The notes beneath the pieces were generated by a model, which did not search any database, had not been told where the DNA came from, and saw only the letters and a list, made by a program, of their open reading frames with translations. A stretch of 64,000 nt of DNA from Candidatus Cloacimonetes bacterium 4572_55 (GTDB lineage: Bacteria; 4572-55). Both the position numbers and the translations under genes were made by a program. The stretch is from positions 1 through 64,000 of the forward strand of contig NBMB01000015.1 in the NCBI GenBank assembly GCA_002084765.1, in the 5' to 3' direction. Shown piece by piece: positions 43,830 to 51,517 of this stretch (position 1 is the stretch's first letter; each line of letters starts with the position of its first letter).

Positions 43830-46226
43830 TTATTTCAAATTTAATTTGACGACGGTGACGCCGCTTCCGCCTTGATTCCATGGGGCTAAATTTTGCTCCA
43901 GAACCCACGGATGTCGAGACAGAATCTCCGAGACTACCCGTCGCAATACGCCCGTTCCTTTCCCGTGGATTATCCTCACCTGCTCCAAAGAGGCAATATA
44001 TACGTCGTCCAAATATTTCTCGACGTGTTGAATCGCCTCCTCTGCCCGAAAACCCCGAATATCCAACTCCGACTGAAGCGTGTCGGATTCAAAAATATGT
44101 TGTCCTGCCGTCGACTTCTTTTTCTTCGGCTCATCGGCATTCTTGATAGCGGTCAAACGATCAAGCGAAACCATGATCCGGATTGTGCCCGTTTCCACTA
44201 TAATATGCTTATTATCCTTTGCTTCCGCCACAACGCCATCCCTGTCCCAATCGGCAATTCGGACTTGATCCCCGACCTGAACCTGAGTCAAAGGAGCGAA
44301 AATCTCTCTTGGGACGGTCTGACCTTCTTGTTTTTGTCGATCAGCAATTTTTTGCTCTTCACGACGCACCTTTTCTCGAGCTTTTTCCTGAGCTTTTTGA
44401 ATTTTTTCTCGATCAGTCGCCTCTTTTTTCAGATCACTGACGACCTGCTTCATTTTTTTTTTGGTATCTTTGACAAAATCAGCGGCTTCCTTCAACGCCT
44501 TTTCCTTCGCAGTCTGCCGAATGGATTTCAGCTGTTCCAACTTTTGCTCATATTTATCAGTTTTTTTCTTCTGGCGATCGATTTCCTCGCGTAAGGATTC
44601 CCGCTCCTCTGTGAGCTTCCGATGTTCATTCTCCAAATCAGCGACCAACCGGCTGATATCCTGCTCCTCATCCCGCCGAAGTGCGCGCGCTGTTTCCAAT
44701 ATATGAGCCGGCATCCCCAATCGCCCGGATATTTCCAGAGCATAGCTGCTCCCAGGCAAATTTGGATGAAATCGGTAAGTCGGAGCCAAAGTCGCCCGAT
44801 CAAACTCCATAGACCCGTTCATAATATGGGGATGTTCATGGGCAAACACTTTCAATACGCCGTAGTGTGTCGTGGCGATGGTCGTCGCGCGGTTCGCGGT
44901 GAGATACTCCAGAATCGCCATACTCAACGCTGCTCCTTCTTCTGGATCCGTTCCCGCGCCCAATTCATCCAGCAGAATCAGAACAGTGTCGCTGGCATGA
45001 TAAACAAAATGGATAATCTGTTTCATGTGAGAGGAGAAGGTGCTGAGGCTCTGCTGAAGCGATTGTTCGTCGCCGATATCCGCGAAAATATCGGTAAAGA
45101 TTGGCAGCGTAACTCCATGCGAGGCTGGGACATGCAGACCTGACTGGGCGGATAGAGCGATCAAGCCGATAGTTTTTAGAAAAACCGTCTTCCCGCCAGT
45201 ATTGGGACCCGTGACCAGGATCGTATTGATATCATCCGGCAACGATACTGTATTTCCCTGCTCTTTTTTGTTTTTGTTTTGTCGGCGGAAAATATCAGCT
45301 AATAGGATATGCCGTCCGTTCGTGATGCATAGCGGCAGACCTTCCCCGATCTCCGGCGAGATACAGTCAAAATCCAAGGACAACCGAGCTTTGGCTCCGG
45401 TCATATCCAAATAGGTCAAGGTTTGGAATGAGATCGTCAAGCGGTCTTGATTCTCCCGCACCATATCGGTCAGAGCCAGTAAGATCCGCTTGATTTCCTT
45501 CCGCTCCTCCTGAAACAGCGCGCGCATATCATTATTGAGCGGTGCTACCGAGAATGGCTCGACAAAAACCGTTGCTCCGCTCGAGGAGTGGTCATGCACC
45601 ACGCCCGGCGTCTGCCCTCGCTCATCCTGTCTCACCGGTATCACATACCGACCTTCTCGCAAGGTGATATAGAGATCCGCGCGTCCAGTATCAGCCATAC
45701 GCTGTAGGATCGCGTTCAATTTCTGCTGTATCTGATCCCGCTTTTGATGAAGCGATCTTCGGATTTTTGCCAATTGAGGACTGGCGTTATCCATTATATC
45801 GCCGGATGGGTCAATAGTGGTCTCAATCGCGCTCTCCAATTCATTGAAATTGAAAAGTCCTTTTGCCAGAGTCGCTAAACGCGGAGTCTTTTCGCCCCGC
45901 TTCTTTATAAAATTGTGAGCGACTCGGCTGCCGCGACAGACTCCCGTAATTTGCACCAACGATTGAATGTCCAAAATACTGCCGGGCGCACGCGCACAAA
46001 TCAAAGAGCCCCTGATGTCCTGCAAACCCACAAACGGAAATTGCCCCTCTTCCTCTAAAAGCCGGCAAAATTCTGTTGTCTCGTCCAACTTCCGACGAAT
46101 CTGTTCCACGTCGAAAAGAGGCTGCATCTCAGAAATTTCCCTCTTGCCTCCAATCGAAACCGCCCGCTCGCTAAGAATGGATTTAAGTTGTTCATATTCC
46201 AAAATTTTTAATGTATGTTTATTCAT
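43830..46226 (-). CDS. mutS2: Endonuclease MutS2
   Basis: A 798-residue MutS2. It has N-terminal MutS core and clamp helices (RREGRY-like LREGRYVIPVRQ), the ABC ATPase with Walker A TGPNTGGKT, Walker B VLILLDELGAGTDPEEG and ATTHYG, a long coiled coil (about 510-640), a KOW-like segment and a C-terminal Smr domain (SELDIRGFRAEEAI, IIHGKGTGVLR). It acts on recombination intermediates or, as shown in some bacteria, on collided ribosomes; it lacks the mismatch-recognition domain of MutS1. It lies between rpsU and dnaG. Confidence 0.96.
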   Translation of the reverse strand: MNKHTLKILEYEQLKSILSERAVSIGGKREISEMQPLFDVEQIRRKLDETTEFCRLLEEEGQFPFVGLQDIRGSLICARAPGSILDIQSLVQITGVCRGSRVAHNFIKKRGEKTPRLATLAKGLFNFNELESAIETTIDPSGDIMDNASPQLAKIRRSLHQKRDQIQQKLNAILQRMADTGRADLYITLREGRYVIPVRQDERGQTPGVVHDHSSSGATVFVEPFSVAPLNNDMRALFQEERKEIKRILLALTDMVRENQDRLTISFQTLTYLDMTGAKARLSLDFDCISPEIGEGLPLCITNGRHILLADIFRRQNKNKKEQGNTVSLPDDINTILVTGPNTGGKTVFLKTIGLIALSAQSGLHVPASHGVTLPIFTDIFADIGDEQSLQQSLSTFSSHMKQIIHFVYHASDTVLILLDELGAGTDPEEGAALSMAILEYLTANRATTIATTHYGVLKVFAHEHPHIMNGSMEFDRATLAPTYRFHPNLPGSSYALEISGRLGMPAHILETARALRRDEEQDISRLVADLENEHRKLTEERESLREEIDRQKKKTDKYEQKLEQLKSIRQTAKEKALKEAADFVKDTKKKMKQVVSDLKKEATDREKIQKAQEKAREKVRREEQKIADRQKQEGQTVPREIFAPLTQVQVGDQVRIADWDRDGVVAEAKDNKHIIVETGTIRIMVSLDRLTAIKNADEPKKKKSTAGQHIFESDTLQSELDIRGFRAEEAIQHVEKYLDDVYIASLEQVRIIHGKGTGVLRRVVSEILSRHPWVLEQNLAPWNQGGSGVTVVKLNLK

Positions 46227-46317
46227 ATTTACGTCTATTGTCGAGTTTATGTCTAATGTCGAGTTGAAAATAATTAAGAGGGAAGATTACAATTTTGTTG
46301 CGCTAAATTTGAGGTTA

Positions 46318-46351
46318 AAAAAAAGCAAGGGTAACGCTCCGTTACCCTTGC
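46318..46351 (-). terminator. Terminator/attenuator after rpsU
   Basis: GCAAGGGTAACG (46325-46336) pairs perfectly with CGTTACCCTTGC (46340-46351) around a three-base loop. On the minus strand it is followed by a run of T bases (A-run on plus just left of 46325). It ends rpsU transcription or limits readthrough into mutS2-dnaG-rpoD. Confidence 0.88.
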
Positions 46352-46432
46352 AGCGCCTTTCGAACAAGCCGATCGGCATTTTCTATTTACTTATTTTCTC
46401 ACTCAGTCCATCGCCACGATCAACTCTTTAGA

Positions 46433-46633
46433 TTATCCATATTGTTCTTTGAGAAGACGTTGACGGTTTTTGCGTTTCGCAGCGTTCAATTTACGTTTGC
46501 GTCGATCGCTGGGTTTCTCAAAATGCTGATGCTTACGAATATCAGACAGAATCCCGGCTTTCTCACATGTTTTCTTGAAACGGCGAAGCGCGCTCTCGAA
46601 AGATTCATTTTCTTTGACGATAACGCCCGGCAT
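46433..46633 (-). CDS. rpsU: 30S ribosomal protein S21
   Basis: A 66-residue S21: [20 protein letters not shown], the central [11 protein letters not shown], and a basic C-terminus ([16 protein letters not shown]). It contributes to translation initiation on the 30S subunit. The ATG at 46633 gives the canonical MPGV start; a GTG four codons upstream is in frame. It is the first gene of the macromolecular-synthesis cluster. Confidence 0.96.
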   Translation of the reverse strand: MPGVIVKENESFESALRRFKKTCEKAGILSDIRKHQHFEKPSDRRKRKLNAAKRKNRQRLLKEQYG

Positions 46634-46667
46634 GCAGTTTAACACCTACCCTTCTATTTTAGATTTT

Positions 46668-46686
46668 AATTTCCAATTTGGAAATT
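46668..46686 (-). promoter_or_regulatory. Palindrome in the rpsU leader
   Basis: AATTTCC-AATTT-GGAAATT is a perfect 7-bp inverted repeat located just after the predicted rpsU transcription start and about 35 bases before the start codon. It may be a leader hairpin or an operator. Confidence 0.35.
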
Positions 46687-46699
46687 ATTTTAGTAGCGC

Positions 46700-46728
46700 A
46701 AAATAGCGTTGTGAATATACATTGTCAA
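46700..46728 (-). promoter_or_regulatory. rpsU promoter
   Basis: Minus strand TTGACA (46723-46728), a 17-base spacer and TATTTT (46700-46705); start near 46693, leader about 60 bases. Confidence 0.7.
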
Positions 46729-46955
46729 GTAAAATCGACAACAAGATCTAAATTATAACTGAGACTGTTCATCCAAGAAGTCAGCTATTCAAAATGAACC
46801 GCGCGTATGGCTTCAACAAATTCCCATTGCAGTATAATGATGCTTGGATTAATTTTGTTATATATCTACCAATTAGTTATCTTTTTGCATTTGTTTCCGA
46901 TATTCGCGTAATTTACTGATATGAATCGAGAGCTTCCATAACATGACGATTCTTA

Positions 46956-46984
46956 TTGACACAGTTTCTATCTGTTGTTATAAT
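46956..46984 (+). promoter_or_regulatory. Perfect consensus promoter upstream of the HRDC/XseA-like gene
   Basis: TTGACA (46956-46961), exactly 17 bases, then TATAAT (46979-46984). Predicted start near 46991, giving an unusually long leader of about 128 bases. The upstream 46730-46955 stretch holds no gene that I can support. Confidence 0.85.
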
Positions 46985-46990
46985 TGGTGT

Positions 46991-47118
46991 TGTTTTTTTT
47001 ACCCCACGCCGTATGAAAGCGTAACTCAATACGCCATAAGTTCTTCGGCGTCACCCTGTGAGTAGAACGTGAGGCCTGAGCACTTCTTGTCAGGCGATTT
47101 CTATGAATCAGGAATGGG
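46991..47118 (+). ncRNA. Structured leader RNA, unassigned
   Basis: The transcript between the consensus promoter and the coding start can fold into several helices. ACGCCG (47006-47011) pairs with CGGCGT (47046-47051) enclosing a GCGTA/TACGC hairpin (47019-47034), and GCCTGA (47074-47079) pairs with TCAGGC (47090-47095). A ten-codon frame (MNQEWVVLFR, 47103-47135) overlaps the coding start. It could be a riboswitch, a leader-peptide attenuator or a separate small RNA. I matched it to no known class (6S, SRP, TPP, c-di-GMP and others were considered). Confidence 0.4.
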
Positions 47119-48390
47119 TTGTCCTATTTAGGTAAATTTTGGAAAGCGGTTATACGACTTATGCGAGAAGGGCTCACAGAAGAACAGGATCTTATATACC
47201 AAGCACTCCGTTCTTGGCGGAATAAAGAGGCGAAATTCCAGAGGGTGACGCCTGCGAGAATTTTGGTAAACAACACCTTGTTGCAAATCGCTCAGAAAAT
47301 TCCAAAGACGGCGAAAAATCTGTTGCAATGCGGTGTGAGCCAACGAAAATTCGACCTCTATGGGGAACGGATCATAGAGATCATAAAAAATCCAGAAACT
47401 CAGACCGAGATCAATTCTCCAGTTGACGAAGAAAAAAATGTATTCCAAAGTTTTGCCGCGTCGCCTCATGCCACAGGTTATATCGAATCGGAAACGGAAT
47501 CGGAAACATTATCTGTCACGATCTTGAATAATGAGATCGTCGAGGTGATTCGTCGATCTTTTAAAGACCAGTTTCATCAAAAATTGTTACGGATTGAGGG
47601 AGAGATAGCCGACGTACGGAACTATTCTGAAAACCGAATATTTTTCGATCTGAAAGATGAAGACGGTATGATTGTTTGCCGCTGTCAGGACTCGATCAAA
47701 ACAACGCTTGTGGTTGGACAAAGAGTCGTTTGTAGCGGGTCGGTTCTGACCTCAATGGAGCATGGAGGTCGGTGGTCGGTGCTTTTCGATGCGCGGGAGA
47801 TTCAGATCGTCGGTCAGGGGAAACTGAGCAAGGACCGGGAAGCGGTTTACCAACAATTGGCGCAACAAGGACTTTTCGACGACTATCGCCAGAGAGATCT
47901 GCCGCGCTTCCCGAGACGGATTGTTGTCGTCTCCGCGCCAAACGACCCAATCTACCACGATCTAAAACGAAAGTTGGCACCGATCAGTTCCTTGAAGCTT
48001 GACCATTTTCCTGTGGATGTGGTCGTGGAAAAAAAGCTGGTGCACGCGTTACGGCTGATAGATCAAAAACGTGCAGATTTGATTGTGCTCGCGCAAAGTC
48101 AAAAATTTGATCTAGAAAATTTCGACAGACCCGATGTGGTGGAAGCAGTAGCCGACTGCCGGCTGCCAATCATAACCGCGATCGGCGATCAGTCAGATCA
48201 TACATTGTGCGATCTGGCAGCGGATTTTTCTTCTCCTTCGCCCGATAAATTGGATCATAAGATCAGGGAACTGTGGCGACCTGACCGCGTATCGCCCACA
48301 AGCGCGTTCAGTTATGTTGTGCTCATTTTTGCATTGTTGTTCTTCATAGTTATGTGCGGCCTGGTTTTGAACAAAATGGGCTTATTTTGA
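47119..48390 (+). CDS. HRDC + XseA-like protein with C-terminal membrane anchor
   Basis: A 423-residue protein with an unusual domain order. Residues 18-90 resemble an HRDC nucleic-acid-binding domain (YQALRSWRNKEA, NNTLLQIAQKIPKT, GVSQRKFDLYGE). Residues 137-232 match the OB-fold of exonuclease VII large subunit (RIEGEIADVRNYSENRIFFD) and 236-384 its core (GLFDDYRQRDLPRFPRRIVV, DLAADFSSPSP). Residues 397-418 form one transmembrane helix. Relative to XseA the GGGS segment reads AQSQ, the conserved GH of VGHxxD reads GD, and the XseB-binding coiled coil is absent. It is probably not an ordinary ExoVII. Start is TTG with AGGA five bases upstream; ATG at 47161 is an alternative. Confidence 0.75.
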   Translation: MSYLGKFWKAVIRLMREGLTEEQDLIYQALRSWRNKEAKFQRVTPARILVNNTLLQIAQKIPKTAKNLLQCGVSQRKFDLYGERIIEIIKNPETQTEINSPVDEEKNVFQSFAASPHATGYIESETESETLSVTILNNEIVEVIRRSFKDQFHQKLLRIEGEIADVRNYSENRIFFDLKDEDGMIVCRCQDSIKTTLVVGQRVVCSGSVLTSMEHGGRWSVLFDAREIQIVGQGKLSKDREAVYQQLAQQGLFDDYRQRDLPRFPRRIVVVSAPNDPIYHDLKRKLAPISSLKLDHFPVDVVVEKKLVHALRLIDQKRADLIVLAQSQKFDLENFDRPDVVEAVADCRLPIITAIGDQSDHTLCDLAADFSSPSPDKLDHKIRELWRPDRVSPTSAFSYVVLIFALLFFIVMCGLVLNKMGLF

Positions 48391-48416
48391 TCAAACCGCG
48401 CTGTTCGTAGATTAAG

Positions 48417-48699
48417 ATGGCTCTTGGGAAGTTTTTATTGGATCTGCATATCCATTATGAAAAGGTTGCGCCTTACGATCTGGAAATCCATGAAACCGCG
48501 CAGAAAGAAAATTCCAAAGCCAAGTTGCGGGCAATTCCCGATAAAGCCGAGAGACAAAACGATTGCCGAAAAATTCAGTACCTACAAATTCGCTGATTAT
48601 AAAGAGAAAGTAATCGATCTGCTGGGGCGGGTTTGCACGGTGTCAGTCAAGACTGTGGGTATTGTGGATCACATGGCAGAGGAAGAGCCGCATGGATAA
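48417..48699 (+). pseudogene. Small gene split by a frameshift, unknown function
   Basis: An ATG at 48417 opens a 59-codon frame (MALGKFLLDLHIHYEKVAPY..., ending 48596) whose first about 45 codons look genuinely coding. From about 48551 the natural-looking reading continues in the next frame (DKTIAEKFSTYKFADYKEKV, VDHMAEEEPHG) to 48699. A net +1 shift in GAGAGAC at about 48549-48555 would give one product of about 93 residues. It lies 27 bases after the HRDC/XseA-like gene and may be its partner. I recognise no family. It could be a real frameshift, a sequencing error or recoding. Confidence 0.4.
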
Positions 48700-48774
48700 G
48701 GCTTTCACTTCATTTCGCTTTCAATGGGGATATCTTCGGCGATCGCGATCGGACTTCCTTTTTTTCATGCCTAT

Positions 48775-49671
48775 TCAATTCAGCCGTTGGCGTTTGCCGA
48801 GAAAAGCCAGCAAGGAGACGTCGTAAGGCGTTTCGGTATGAATCGGGACATAATCGATCAGGCGTTCCCGACACTTCAGTCGATATTCTTTAGAGAGTTT
48901 CCGCAATCTGTCCTGATATTCGGCGCGAATCTGCCATGGTTGTGTCAGAATCCGCTCGCCGGTCTCCATATCCTCAAAGACTGCTTCTCGATCAAAAGGA
49001 AATTCGCGTTCATAACGATCCAATACATGAAACACGATCACCTCATGCTTCCGATGGCGAAAATGCTTCAGCCCTCCGAGCAATTTTTCTGGATCGTCGA
49101 ACAGGTCGGAGATCACAATGATCAAGCCTCGTCGTTTGATTTTTTCCGCTAATTGATGAAAGGTGTCGCTGACCTGGGTTCGCCCTCCAGCTTTTAAATT
49201 ATCCAACTCCTTTAATATCATATGGATATGGGAGATCGATGCTTTTGGCGGAATAAAAGTGCGAATGTTTTCGTCAAATGTGACCAGGCCCACCGCGTCC
49301 TGCTGGCGCAACATCAAATACGCGAGCGCGGCGGCAAGATATGAGCCGTATTCCAGCTTAGATATGGTCTTTTCGGACTGATACGCCATGGACGCGCTCG
49401 CATCTAAGAGGATATAGGACTTCAGATTCGTCTCTTCCTCATATTGCTTGATATAGAACCGGTCAGATTTTCCGTACACCTTCCAGTCGATATGCTTAAT
49501 CTCGTCTCCAGGCATATACTGCCGATGTTCGGCGAACTCGACGCTGAACCCGTGATAGGGGCTTCGGTGCAAACCGGTGATAAATCCCTCCACGACCAAA
49601 CGGGCTTTTAAGTCCATCCGGCTCAATTTCGATATGGTCGAAGGCTCCAGATAATTTCGATCTTTTTTCAT
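48775..49671 (-). CDS. DUF58 protein (von Willebrand A-like)
   Basis: A 298-residue soluble DUF58 protein. It has VEGFITGLHRSPYHGFSVEF, the diagnostic RQYMPGDEIKHIDWKVYGKS, and a vWA-like domain with LLDASASMAYQS (MIDAS-type DxSxS). It usually pairs with a MoxR ATPase in metal insertion or protein maturation. The MoxR gene lies 88 bases upstream on the same strand, supporting that link. Its 3' end faces the small frameshifted gene. Confidence 0.92.
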   Translation of the reverse strand: MKKDRNYLEPSTISKLSRMDLKARLVVEGFITGLHRSPYHGFSVEFAEHRQYMPGDEIKHIDWKVYGKSDRFYIKQYEEETNLKSYILLDASASMAYQSEKTISKLEYGSYLAAALAYLMLRQQDAVGLVTFDENIRTFIPPKASISHIHMILKELDNLKAGGRTQVSDTFHQLAEKIKRRGLIIVISDLFDDPEKLLGGLKHFRHRKHEVIVFHVLDRYEREFPFDREAVFEDMETGERILTQPWQIRAEYQDRLRKLSKEYRLKCRERLIDYVPIHTETPYDVSLLAFLGKRQRLN

Positions 49672-49759
49672 ATTTCCTCGTGATATTTATCTTATTAAAG
49701 CCGGAATATCAGCGACAAATCGCAGAAATCCCAGCTTTTAAATGACAGACAAAAAAATA

Positions 49760-50818
49760 TCAATCCATTTTCGATTCGTCCACTTCTTCTAGCAGCCGCT
49801 CAATAATTTTCAGCGAATCGACACCTTCAGCTTCCGCGTTGAAATTGGTGACAATTCGGTGACGTAGCACGGGGCGACAGATCGCTCGCACGTCATCTGT
49901 TGATGGCGAGTGTCGGTTGTTGAGGATGGCTCGGGTTTTTGCTCCGAGAATCAGATATTGCGACGCTCTCGGTCCTGCGCCCCAACTGACCAGTTCCTTG
50001 ACAAAACCATACGCGTCGTCCTCTGTGGGACGTGTTTTTCGAGCAAGCGTCACCGCATATTTGACCACATGATCTGCTACAGGAACTTTGCGCACTAATT
50101 CTTGCAGATTTGCAATATCTTCTCCCGACAACACCCGTTTTGGATACTCCTGAAACGCGCTGGTTGTCTTCTTCACGATCTCGGTCTCTTCTTCAAAAGA
50201 TGGGTAAGTGATGGAGATATTGAACATAAAGCGGTCAAGCTGAGCTTCTGGCAAGGGATATGTGCCTTCCTGCTCGATGGGGTTCTGCGTGGCAAGAACA
50301 AAAAAGGGCTTGGGAAATCGAAGCTCCGGACTCCGGTGACCTTGATCGTAGGTCTTTCCGCCGATTGTCACTTGTCGCTCCTGCATAGCCTGTAACAGCG
50401 CGGCTTGGGTTTTTGGCGGTGTCCGATTGATCTCGTCGGCAAGAACGATGTTGGAAAAAATCGGTCCCTTGACAAATTGAAACACTCTGCGCCCGGTCGT
50501 ATGATCCTCCTCAATGACGTCGGTGCCGGTAATATCCGACGGCATCAAATCCGGCGTGAATTGAATCCGATTGAACGACAAATCCAGCACATCGGCAACG
50601 GTTTTTATCAGCAACGTCTTTGCCAGACCTGGCACGCCGACGATTAAACTGTGACCTTTCGACAATAGAGAAATCAACAACTCTTCGATCACCTGCTTTT
50701 GACCCACAATGACCTTAGCCACTTCTTTCTCGATTTTCTGTCTTGCCTTCGCTAAATCCGTAACCGCTTGAATATCATCGTCTTTTTCGATTTTTGACAA
50801 TGTTTTATTTCTTGACAA
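49760..50818 (-). CDS. MoxR-family AAA+ ATPase
   Basis: About 352 residues: Walker A GVPGLAKT, Walker B VLADEINRTPP, sensor-1 region FVLATQNPIEQEGTYPLPEA (the MoxR signature), and the C-terminal lid. It acts as a chaperone-like ATPase with the DUF58 partner. GGAGG lies five bases before a TTG at 50818, which I take as the start; an ATG at 50836 overlaps the box. A TATAAT-like -10 is at 50870-50875. Confidence 0.95.
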   Translation of the reverse strand: MSRNKTLSKIEKDDDIQAVTDLAKARQKIEKEVAKVIVGQKQVIEELLISLLSKGHSLIVGVPGLAKTLLIKTVADVLDLSFNRIQFTPDLMPSDITGTDVIEEDHTTGRRVFQFVKGPIFSNIVLADEINRTPPKTQAALLQAMQERQVTIGGKTYDQGHRSPELRFPKPFFVLATQNPIEQEGTYPLPEAQLDRFMFNISITYPSFEEETEIVKKTTSAFQEYPKRVLSGEDIANLQELVRKVPVADHVVKYAVTLARKTRPTEDDAYGFVKELVSWGAGPRASQYLILGAKTRAILNNRHSPSTDDVRAICRPVLRHRIVTNFNAEAEGVDSLKIIERLLEEVDESKMD

Positions 50819-50901
50819 TTGATCCTCCGATATCATCTATTTCACGTTTTTTATTTTCAATTTTTCAAAATTATAGCCAGGTGGTTGATAAAAATAACAA
50901 C

Positions 50902-50932
50902 AAAAAGGGCGAAAAATTTGCTCGCGCTCGCC
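50902..50932 (-). terminator. Terminator after the DUF6524 gene
   Basis: On the minus strand GGCGA (50932-50928) pairs with TCGCC (50912-50908) and is followed by CTTTTTG. It separates the membrane protein gene from the MoxR-DUF58 unit. Confidence 0.5.
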
Positions 50933-51009
50933 GCTTTCCTATCAAAGCGGTCTTATACATTGTGCTATATACATTGTTCCGATGCGGTTCTGAATGTGGG
51001 CGTTTTCAT

Positions 51010-51459
51010 CTACTCGTCGAGGGTATCTGTATCGATCTGACCCGTCATTTTCCTGGAGATATGAGACCAGGAAAGACCGATCGTCAATACAAGAGCCATG
51101 ACGATCAGGACAATGTGTTGGATCATTTTTCCGCTTTGAACCGGCAACACGCCGTAGTCGATCAAAACCCACACCAGGCTCCCTAATAGTGCCAACGATA
51201 GAGCAATGCCGATGACTCCTAAGGACTTGCGCGCCGCGGTGATAAATATGATCCAACCGGTGATCAACACCACGCCGGTAAAAACTTTGAGAGGGTTAAA
51301 AGGCGGGAGTTCCGAGAAGGAAAATTGCGTGGGATCAATCGTGGAAAGTGCCCAGTGATAATACGAAATTCCTTCGGGATTGTATGTTCCATAGACTAAC
51401 AGAAGCGCTCCAAGCAGTCGAGCGATCACCTCTATGGCAAGATGACCAGATTTTGACAT
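51010..51459 (-). CDS. DUF6524-type four-helix membrane protein
   Basis: About 149 residues with four predicted transmembrane helices. RLLGALLLVYGTYNPEGISYYHW and the C-terminal GLSWSHISRKMTGQIDTD match, from memory, the DUF6524 pattern (quoted here as LLVYGTYNPEG and SWSHISRKMTGQ). No function is known. I choose the ATG at 51459 with AAAGG eight bases upstream; the frame starts seven codons earlier with TTG. It follows the TPR gene by about 60 bases. Confidence 0.65.
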   Translation of the reverse strand: MSKSGHLAIEVIARLLGALLLVYGTYNPEGISYYHWALSTIDPTQFSFSELPPFNPLKVFTGVVLITGWIIFITAARKSLGVIGIALSLALLGSLVWVLIDYGVLPVQSGKMIQHIVLIVMALVLTIGLSWSHISRKMTGQIDTDTLDE

Positions 51460-51517
51460 ATTATCAACCTTTGTTTGCAAAATTTATGGGGATTACAGAA
51501 TTTTCTACTATCAACTA

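Noticed and set aside
46991-47118. 6S RNA, SRP RNA, RNase P RNA or tmRNA
   Set aside because: The conserved core sequences of these RNAs are not present, and the length and hairpin order do not fit.
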